Below are positions 13,185-19,326 of a DNA stretch of 19,326 nt, one piece after another. The DNA comes from an uncultured Oscillospiraceae bacterium (lineage in GTDB: Bacteria > Bacillota > Clostridia > Oscillospirales > Acutalibacteraceae), in contig URPR01000021.1 in NCBI GenBank assembly GCA_900549775.1, positions 1-19,326 on the forward strand, in the 5' to 3' direction. The notes beneath the pieces were generated by a model. That model worked only from the letters and a program-made list of their open reading frames with translations. It ran no database searches and was not told where the DNA came from. Every line of letters starts with the position of its first letter. The stretch's first letter is position 1. Made by a program: the position numbers and the translations under genes.

Positions 13185-16100
13185 ATGAAAAGAGGAAATT
13201 ATTATTTAGGTCTCGATATCGGCACGGAGACTGTAGGCTACGCAGTTACAGACGAAAACTATAATCTTTTAAAGTTTAACGGCAGTCCTGCATGGGGAAC
13301 AACAGTTTTTGATGCAGTTTCATCAAATGCCGAAAGGAGATCATTCCGTTCTGCGAGAAGGAGGCTCGATCGTCGCCAGCAAAGAGTTAATCTCTTACAG
13401 GATTTATTTGCAAAAGAAATTGCAAAGGTTGATGAAAATTTTTATAAGAGAATTAGGGAAAGTCAGCTTTACAGAGAAGATGTCGGAGACAAGTACATAT
13501 TGTTCAACGATACAAATTATACAGATACTGACTATTTTGCTGAGTATCCCACAATTCATCATTTAATAAAAGAGCTTATGAAAAATCCGGCTCCGCATGA
13601 TGTTAGGCTTGTCTATTTGGCGTGTTTATGGCTTGTTGCTCACAGAGGACATTTCCTGAATAACATGGAAAAAGGCAGCATCAGTGACGTTAAAGATTTT
13701 GAGAAGGTTTATAAGAAATTCCTTGAGTATTTTACAGAGACAAGAAAATGTGCCGTTCCGTGGGAATGTGATGACATAGAAGCGTTCGGAAAAGCAGTTA
13801 AGGCAAAGAAAAATGTTACGGCAAAAAACAAGGAACTGATTGAGGTGCTTCTTAATGGGCAAAAACCCTCGAAGGAAACAACCGAGGAGTTCCCGTTCAG
13901 GCAGGACTGTATAATTAAATTGTTCGCAGGCGGAACTTGTAAGCTGAGTGATCTGTTCGATTGTGAGGAGTATAGCGACTATGGGTCAATTTCTCTCGGC
14001 ATGGATGAAGATGCAATGAAAGATATCTCGTCAAAAATCGGAGAAGATTATGAGCTTATCTCTGTAATGAGAGGAATATATGATTGGTCACTTTTGGTTG
14101 ATATACTGGGCGAATACAGCACAATTTCGGAAGCGAAGGCTGCTGTTTATGAGCAGCATAAAAAAGATCTTGGAACATTGAAAGCATTTATTAAAGAATA
14201 CAAACCCGAGAAATACAATGAGGTCTTCAGAGAAATCGGCAAGGATAACTATGCAGCATATTCTTACCATACAGATGAGCCGAATTCGGCAGAGTTAAAA
14301 AGAAAAAATGTTGAGGACTTTTCAAAATACATACTTGGAATTATCAATAAAATTGAGCCGAAGGAGAAAGACGTTGAAAGCTTTAACGATATGAAATCCC
14401 GACTTGAGCTTCGTACATTTCTTCCTAAGCAGAGGAATACGAATAACAGGGTAATTCCTCATCAGCTTTATTGGCATGAACTTAATGAAATACTCAAGAA
14501 TGCATCGGAATATTTTGATTTCCTGAATGAAAAAGATGAGGACGGAATAAGCGTTAAAGATAAAATTCTGTCTGTTTTTATGTTTAAAATACCGTACTTT
14601 GTCGGTCCGCTTAACGACAAATCGCCGAATGCGTGGATTGTGCGTAAGGCAGGAAAAATATATCCGTGGAATTTTGAAAATATGGTCGATCTTGATGCGA
14701 GTGAAGATGCCTTTATCAGGAAAATGACAAACCATTGTACATATCTGCCCGATGAATATGTCTTGCCGAAGGATTCTTTGTGCTATCACAAGTTTACGGT
14801 TTTGAATGAAATCAATAATTTGAAAATAAACGGCGAGAAAATTTCTGTCGAGCTGAAGCAAAGAATATACAATGAGCTGTTCCTCCAAAAGAAGAAGGTA
14901 ACCCGTAAAAGGATTATTGATTTTTTGATTTGCAACGGATATCTTGAAAAGGGCAGCGAAGATTTGGTAAGCGGAATTGATATAAATATTAACTCGAATC
15001 TTGAGCCACAGATCGCATTTAGAAGGTTATTTGAAAATAATATTTTGTCGGAGTCAGAAGCGGAAAGAATTATTGAAAGATCCTCATATGCCGAGGATAA
15101 GCTGCGTTTTTTAAAGTGGTTGAAACGGGAATTTCCCAAATTAAATGATGACGACAGGGAATATATCGGCAGATTAAAGTTCAAAGATTTCGGCAGACTG
15201 TCGAGAAAATTCCTATGTGACTTTGAAGGAGCGGACAGAAAAACCGGAGAGGTATTTACAATTTTAGGGGCACTTTGGAGTACGCAAAATAACCTGATGG
15301 AGCTCCTTTCAAACAGCTTTACCTTTGCGGAAAGAATAGAGGAATATCAAAAAGAATATTACAGCGAAAATCCGAAAACCCTTAATGACAGGTTAAACGA
15401 GATGTATATTTCCGATTCGGTCAAGCGTCCTATTTACAGAACACTTGACATAGTGAAGGATGTTGTAAAAGCGTTCGGTGTGCCGAAGAAAATATTTGTT
15501 GAAATGACACGCGGAGGATCTGCCGATCAAAAAGGAAAGAGAACAAAATCAAGGAAGCAACAAATACTTGATTTATATGAAAAGTGTGATGAAGAAGATG
15601 TAAGAGAGCTCAAGCAACAGCTTGAAAGCATGGGCGAACTTGCCGACAATAAATTGCAGGGAGACAAGCTGTTTTTGTACTATATGCAGCTTGGAAAATG
15701 CATGTACAGCGGTGAGCCTATCAAGCTTGAGGAGCTTGGAACCAAGAGCTATGATATTGATCACATTTATCCGCAGGCTTATGTTAAGGATGACAGTATC
15801 ATAAACAACAAGGTGCTTGTGTTATCGGAGCTTAACGGAGAAAAGGGCGATATCTATCCTATCAAGTCGAATATCAGACAAAAAATGTTCGGCTGGTGGA
15901 AGCACTTAAAAGATAAAGAACTGATAAGCGGCGAAAAATACAAGAGACTTACCCGTTCAACCCCGTTCTCAGACGATGAAAAGCTTGGCTTTATTAACAG
16001 ACAGCTTACCGAAACATCACAGTCAACCAAAGCTGTTGCCACACTTCTCGGAGAAAAATACGATACCGAAATCGTATATTGCAAGGCAAGGCTTACATCT

Positions 16101-17246
16101 GAATTCCGGCAGGAATTTGACCTGCTTAAATCGAGAACCTTTAATGATTTGCACCACGCTAAGGACGCATATCTGAACATCGTTTGCGGAAATGTTTATA
16201 ATATGAAGTTTACCAAAAAGTGGTTCAACATTGACTCGCAGTACAGCATAAAAACAAAGGCACTGTTTTCGCATCCTGTTATCTGCGGAGAAAAAACCGT
16301 ATGGGACGGAGAGCCGATGCTTGCAAAGGTTAAGGCGACTGTTGCGAAGAACAATGCGCATTTTACAAAGTACAAATTCTTTAAAAGAGGCGGGCTGTTT
16401 GATCAAAATCCTGTGCATGCCGGGGCGGATAAAACTCCTCTGAAGAAAGGCTTGCCGACTGAAAAATACGGCGGATATAATAAGGCGGGCGTAATGTTCT
16501 TTATTCCCGTAAAATATACAGCCGGTAAAAAGACGGAAACGATTATAATGTCCGTTGAATTGCTTGTTGGAAAGAAGTTCCTTGCAGATAAGAATTTTGC
16601 TTTGGATTATTCATATTCAAGACTCCGGCGGATTCTCGGAAAACCGGTTGACGCAATATCATTCCCGATGGGGATGACACCGTGGAAGGTCAATACCGTG
16701 CTGTCGCTTGACGGATTCAGGGTTTGTATTACCGGTATCGGAAGCGGTGGCAAGTGCTTAAGTGCTCAGCCTATTATGCAATTTTCCGATGATAAGTTCT
16801 GGGAATACTATTTGAAAAAACTGGAGGCTGTCTCCGAAAAAATAGCACGCAACCCCAAATATGTTTACAGTGAATATTTTGACAAAGTCTCTACTGAAAA
16901 GAATATCGAGCTGTATGATTTGTATTTGAACAAACTAAAATCAACTATTTATTCAAAAAGAATAAATAACCCGGTTGCAATAGTTGAATCCGGCAGGGAA
17001 AAATTTGTATCTTTAAATATAAGGGATCAGGTCTTAACATTGCTTAATTTACATACTGTGTTCGGAAGAATGACGGGAGGCTGTGATTTGAGCTGTATAG
17101 GAGGATCTAAGAAAACTGCCGCCACGGTTAGTTTCAGCTCAACTGTTTCCAACTGGAAAAAGTATTACTCGGATGTTCGCACTATAGATCAATCCGCCTC
17201 AGGCTTGTGGGAAAAGAAATCCGTGAATCTCCTTGATTTGTTATGA
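13185..17246 (+). CDS. cas9: CRISPR-associated RNA-guided endonuclease Cas9 (type II-A)
   Basis: 1353 residues, close to the usual large type II-A size. RuvC-I is YLGLDIGTETVGYAV with D11. The arginine-rich bridge helix follows (about residues 48-75, ERRSFRSARRRLDRRQQR). The long alpha-helical recognition lobe comes next. RuvC-II is IFVEMTRG with E773. HNH is SYDIDHIYPQAYV with catalytic H860 and an Asn (N884) at the place of the third metal-site residue. RuvC-III is LHHAKDAYLN with H991 and D994. A C-terminal PAM-interacting region ends the protein. All nuclease residues are present, so it should be active. AAAGGCGG lies 8 bases before the ATG. It overlaps cas1 by four bases. The PAM cannot be read from sequence. 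Confidence 0.98.
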   Translation: MKRGNYYLGLDIGTETVGYAVTDENYNLLKFNGSPAWGTTVFDAVSSNAERRSFRSARRRLDRRQQRVNLLQDLFAKEIAKVDENFYKRIRESQLYREDVGDKYILFNDTNYTDTDYFAEYPTIHHLIKELMKNPAPHDVRLVYLACLWLVAHRGHFLNNMEKGSISDVKDFEKVYKKFLEYFTETRKCAVPWECDDIEAFGKAVKAKKNVTAKNKELIEVLLNGQKPSKETTEEFPFRQDCIIKLFAGGTCKLSDLFDCEEYSDYGSISLGMDEDAMKDISSKIGEDYELISVMRGIYDWSLLVDILGEYSTISEAKAAVYEQHKKDLGTLKAFIKEYKPEKYNEVFREIGKDNYAAYSYHTDEPNSAELKRKNVEDFSKYILGIINKIEPKEKDVESFNDMKSRLELRTFLPKQRNTNNRVIPHQLYWHELNEILKNASEYFDFLNEKDEDGISVKDKILSVFMFKIPYFVGPLNDKSPNAWIVRKAGKIYPWNFENMVDLDASEDAFIRKMTNHCTYLPDEYVLPKDSLCYHKFTVLNEINNLKINGEKISVELKQRIYNELFLQKKKVTRKRIIDFLICNGYLEKGSEDLVSGIDININSNLEPQIAFRRLFENNILSESEAERIIERSSYAEDKLRFLKWLKREFPKLNDDDREYIGRLKFKDFGRLSRKFLCDFEGADRKTGEVFTILGALWSTQNNLMELLSNSFTFAERIEEYQKEYYSENPKTLNDRLNEMYISDSVKRPIYRTLDIVKDVVKAFGVPKKIFVEMTRGGSADQKGKRTKSRKQQILDLYEKCDEEDVRELKQQLESMGELADNKLQGDKLFLYYMQLGKCMYSGEPIKLEELGTKSYDIDHIYPQAYVKDDSIINNKVLVLSELNGEKGDIYPIKSNIRQKMFGWWKHLKDKELISGEKYKRLTRSTPFSDDEKLGFINRQLTETSQSTKAVATLLGEKYDTEIVYCKARLTSEFRQEFDLLKSRTFNDLHHAKDAYLNIVCGNVYNMKFTKKWFNIDSQYSIKTKALFSHPVICGEKTVWDGEPMLAKVKATVAKNNAHFTKYKFFKRGGLFDQNPVHAGADKTPLKKGLPTEKYGGYNKAGVMFFIPVKYTAGKKTETIIMSVELLVGKKFLADKNFALDYSYSRLRRILGKPVDAISFPMGMTPWKVNTVLSLDGFRVCITGIGSGGKCLSAQPIMQFSDDKFWEYYLKKLEAVSEKIARNPKYVYSEYFDKVSTEKNIELYDLYLNKLKSTIYSKRINNPVAIVESGREKFVSLNIRDQVLTLLNLHTVFGRMTGGCDLSCIGGSKKTAATVSFSSTVSNWKKYYSDVRTIDQSASGLWEKKSVNLLDLL

Positions 17247-18145
17247 GTTGGCGGACGGTAATAATTTCCAATCAGTCAAAGCTTGATTACAAGATGGGTT
17301 ATCTTGTTGTAAGAGGTATTGAGACGCGCAGGATTCATATTGATGAGATACTTAACCTTGTTATTGAAAATCCTGCCGTTTCAATGACCGGCTGCCTTAT
17401 TGAAGTTTTGGTTGAAAAGAAAATAAAGGTGATTTTCTGCGATTCAAAAAGGAATCCGACAGCCGAGCTTGTCCCTCATCACGGCAGCCATGACTCGTCG
17501 GCAAAAATCCGCACTCAGGTTGCATGGCAGGACGATATCAAAGCCGATCTATGGAAAGAAATAATCAGCGAGAAGATACGAAAACAGTCCGATTTCCTTT
17601 TTGAATTGAATAAAGAAAGAGAAGCGGAACTGCTTTTATCGTATATCGGTCAGGTCGAAATGTTTGATGCAACTAACCGAGAGGGACATGCGGCAAAAGT
17701 GTATTTTAATGCATTGTTCGGTATGGATTTTACCCGCAGTGCCAATATTCCCGTCAATGCAGCTCTGAATTACGGATACAGCTTGATTCTTTCGGCTTTT
17801 AACCGTGAAATTACGGTAAACGGATACCTGACTCAGCTCGGGATTTTTCACAACAATATGTTTAATCATTTTAATTTGAGCTGCGATTTAATGGAGCCTT
17901 TCAGGATTGCGGTTGACCGAGTTGTTTATTCGGCAAAGCCGATACAGTTTGAAAAAGAAGAAAAGCATGCAATGTGGAATATTCTGGACCAAACGGTTAT
18001 TATCGATTCAACACATCAAAACCTGTCGAGGGCAATTAAAATCTATACAAGAAGCGTATTTGAAGCAATCAACGACGGAGATGTTTCGGAGATTAAATTT
18101 TTTGAATTTGACCTTGATGATGAAGGATTTATTATTGACATATGA
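17243..18145 (+). CDS. cas1: CRISPR integrase subunit Cas1 (type II)
   Basis: A 300-residue protein beginning MSWRTVIISNQSKLDYK, typical of type II Cas1. The metal-binding residues are E147 (in NREGHAAKVYF), H203 (in LGIFHNN) and E218 (in DLMEPFR), so the integrase site is complete. With Cas2 it inserts new spacers at the leader end of the array. It starts within the last codons of cas9 (ATGA overlap) and ends overlapping cas2 in the same way, indicating translational coupling. Confidence 0.97.
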   Translation: MSWRTVIISNQSKLDYKMGYLVVRGIETRRIHIDEILNLVIENPAVSMTGCLIEVLVEKKIKVIFCDSKRNPTAELVPHHGSHDSSAKIRTQVAWQDDIKADLWKEIISEKIRKQSDFLFELNKEREAELLLSYIGQVEMFDATNREGHAAKVYFNALFGMDFTRSANIPVNAALNYGYSLILSAFNREITVNGYLTQLGIFHNNMFNHFNLSCDLMEPFRIAVDRVVYSAKPIQFEKEEKHAMWNILDQTVIIDSTHQNLSRAIKIYTRSVFEAINDGDVSEIKFFEFDLDDEGFIIDI

Positions 18146-18465
18146 GTGGATTCAGATTTATGAGAATATTTGTATTTTTTGATTTGCCTATGGACTCTCT
18201 TGAAGAAAAGAGAGAATATCGAAAGTTTAGAAAAGCACTGATAAAAAACGGATTTATTATGATGCAGGAGTCGGTGTATTGCAAGCTCATGACAACTCCC
18301 TCGGTTGAGAATTCCGTAAAAAATATGATTCAAATGAATAAACCGTCTAAGGGAGTTGTGCAAACGCTTGTTGTAACCGAAAAGCAATTTGTTAAGATGG
18401 AATATATTGTAGGTGAGAATAAAAGCGATATAATCGATAACGAGGATAGGGTGATTATACTTTGA
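18142..18465 (+). CDS. cas2: CRISPR adaptation protein Cas2
   Basis: A 107-residue ferredoxin-fold protein with MRIFVFFDLPMDS near the start and the conserved D14. It carries the family segments KFRKALIKNGFIMMQESVY and VVQTLVVTEKQF. It bridges Cas1 dimers in the integration complex. ATG 18142 overlaps the cas1 stop (ATGA). A later in-frame Met (residue 7) is possible but lacks that coupling. Confidence 0.96.
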   Translation: MSGFRFMRIFVFFDLPMDSLEEKREYRKFRKALIKNGFIMMQESVYCKLMTTPSVENSVKNMIQMNKPSKGVVQTLVVTEKQFVKMEYIVGENKSDIIDNEDRVIIL

Positions 18466-19130
18466 AATATGTTTATCCCGAGATCGGCAAGGTCTTTGAA
18501 ACCGGCGGTGATTTTGTAAACACGCTTGTTATTGAAAATCAAGGTTTGTTTTGCAGAATAATAGAGGATTTTCAAAATCAGATAAACGGCTTTGAGGGAA
18601 AAGGTGTACTCTCAACGGATGATAAAATTATGCCGATGAATAAAAATCTTGAAATGCTTTCACAATTTGTGCCGTTTGAAATAAATCGAAAAAACTTGAT
18701 ATCAAAAATTTGTTCTGCCATTGAAGCAAAAGCAATAAATGAAGAATTTTGTTTTAAAACATCGGAATTGATGACCGAAATTGAAAGTTTTTTGATGGAG
18801 CTTTCGTTTGATTTTGATTGTAATCTCAGCTTTGAAAAATTGAATTTTGCATCGTTGGTTAAAGCATCAGGCTTGGAAATAGCAGACGATTATGACTCGC
18901 TAGGCGAAAAAATAATTGATTTGATGGAGCTGATTACGGAATTTGACAGAGAGAAATTTTATGTTATAATAAATTTACGCAGTTATTTATCCGATGAGGA
19001 AACGGAACGATTTATGGATACGGTCATCCGGCATAGATTTTCGGTACTGATGATTGAAAGCAACGAGCATTTATTGTTGCCACGGGAAAGCCGCTTCCTT
19101 GTAGATAAAGACTTGTGTGAAATTAGTTGA
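18462..19130 (+). CDS. csn2: Type II-A adaptation protein Csn2
   Basis: A 222-residue protein with a Csn2-like N-terminus (VFETGGDFVNTLVIENQGLF) and the length of the short Csn2 group. Csn2 forms a ring-like tetramer on DNA ends and is needed for spacer acquisition; its presence defines subtype II-A. The start is TTG at 18462, overlapping the cas2 stop (TTGA). No in-frame ATG lies nearby, and the N-terminal alignment supports the TTG. The stop is followed at once by the CRISPR leader. Confidence 0.93.
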   Translation: MKYVYPEIGKVFETGGDFVNTLVIENQGLFCRIIEDFQNQINGFEGKGVLSTDDKIMPMNKNLEMLSQFVPFEINRKNLISKICSAIEAKAINEEFCFKTSELMTEIESFLMELSFDFDCNLSFEKLNFASLVKASGLEIADDYDSLGEKIIDLMELITEFDREKFYVIINLRSYLSDEETERFMDTVIRHRFSVLMIESNEHLLLPRESRFLVDKDLCEIS

Positions 19131-19201
19131 CATTGCTTTGTTGTACCCTTTTGCATTGCTCTCGGCGGTTACAGGCCGCTTTCCTCAAATTCGGTTTTGA
19201 G
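19131..19201 (+). promoter_or_regulatory. CRISPR leader
   Basis: 71 bases between csn2 and the first repeat. The end reads CCTCAAA-TTCGGT-TTTGAG directly before the repeat. A TTGACA (19127-19132) overlaps the csn2 stop and might be a -35 box for the array, but the -10 candidate (TTGCAT, 19151-19156) is poor. The leader-end TTTTGAG resembles the ATTTGAG leader-anchoring sequence described for streptococcal type II-A adaptation (6 of 7 bases). Confidence 0.65.
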
Positions 19202-19326
19202 GTTTGAGAGCAGTGTAATTCCATAGGGTACTCAAACTGCCTTTTGGAACAACAATACGCAAATTATGTTTGAGAGCAGTGTAATTCCATAGGGTACTCA
19301 AACCACAGGTGCCGAAAAGGAAACAT
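19202..19326 (+). CRISPR. CRISPR array, leader end (two repeats visible, cut by window edge)
   Basis: Two identical 36-base repeats (19202-19237 and 19268-19303) begin GTTTGAGAGCAGTG and end GGGTACTCAAAC, so the ends are inverted copies of each other (GTTTGAG/CTCAAAC). Spacer 1 is 30 bases (19238-19267). Spacer 2 starts at 19304 and is cut at the window end. The repeat pairs with the tracrRNA anti-repeat at 13111-13145. Identical leader-proximal repeats suit an array that still gains spacers. Spacer targets cannot be judged here. Confidence 0.96.

Noticed and set aside
14322..15184. Long minus-strand frames within cas9 (188 and 132 codons)
   Set aside because: They overlap a fully conserved cas9 frame, have no family features and are explained by its codon pattern.

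Overview
The window looks like chromosomal DNA of a low-GC Gram-positive bacterium, most likely a gut-type Clostridia (Oscillospirales or Ruminococcaceae-like). The reasons are strong GGAGG ribosome binding sites, sigma-A promoters, frequent TTG/GTG starts, secreted BspA-type leucine-rich-repeat proteins, a DUF1385-prmC pair, and a type II-A CRISPR-Cas system. The genus cannot be fixed from this window alone.

Layout. (1) Positions 1-2882, minus strand: two tandem paralogues of secreted BspA-like LRR proteins with nearly identical signal peptides. The downstream one runs off the left edge. (2) 3122-5552, minus strand: a translation/secretion operon rpmG-secE-nusG-rplK-rplA. It has a good promoter in front, a strong terminator behind, and two matching RNA folds before rplK and rplA that look like L1 autoregulatory sites. 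rplJ/rplL do not follow. (3) 5597-11735, plus strand: a housekeeping and signalling run trmB, OmpR-type response regulator, sensor histidine kinase, DUF1385 membrane protein, prmC, and two TrkA-like RCK proteins. A cloverleaf-shaped inverted-repeat element sits between the regulator and the kinase. (4) 11849-12382, minus strand: a cysteine-containing flavodoxin-fold oxidoreductase. (5) 12419-12780: tRNA-Trp followed by a terminator, then a GC-rich structured segment that ends in a second copy of the tRNA 3' end. (6) 12987-19326: a complete type II-A CRISPR-Cas locus: tracrRNA (minus strand), cas9-cas1-cas2-csn2 (plus strand, overlapping genes), leader, and the first two repeats of an array cut by the window edge.

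How the parts work together. In the CRISPR locus Cas1-Cas2-Csn2 (with Cas9) would add spacers at the leader end. The array RNA would pair with the tracrRNA and load Cas9. The most interesting arrangement is regulatory. The best cas9 promoter lies beyond the tracrRNA terminator and points toward cas9, while the tracrRNA promoter abuts the cas9 start codon on the other strand. The cas9 mRNA leader would therefore be the exact antisense of the whole tracrRNA. In addition, the tracrRNA 5' end can fold onto its own anti-repeat in a crRNA-like way. The Cas system itself is a recognisable family. The possible novelty lies in this overlap, in the cloverleaf element, and in the tRNA-associated element. 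All functional calls rest on reading motifs and family resemblance by eye; no searches were run.
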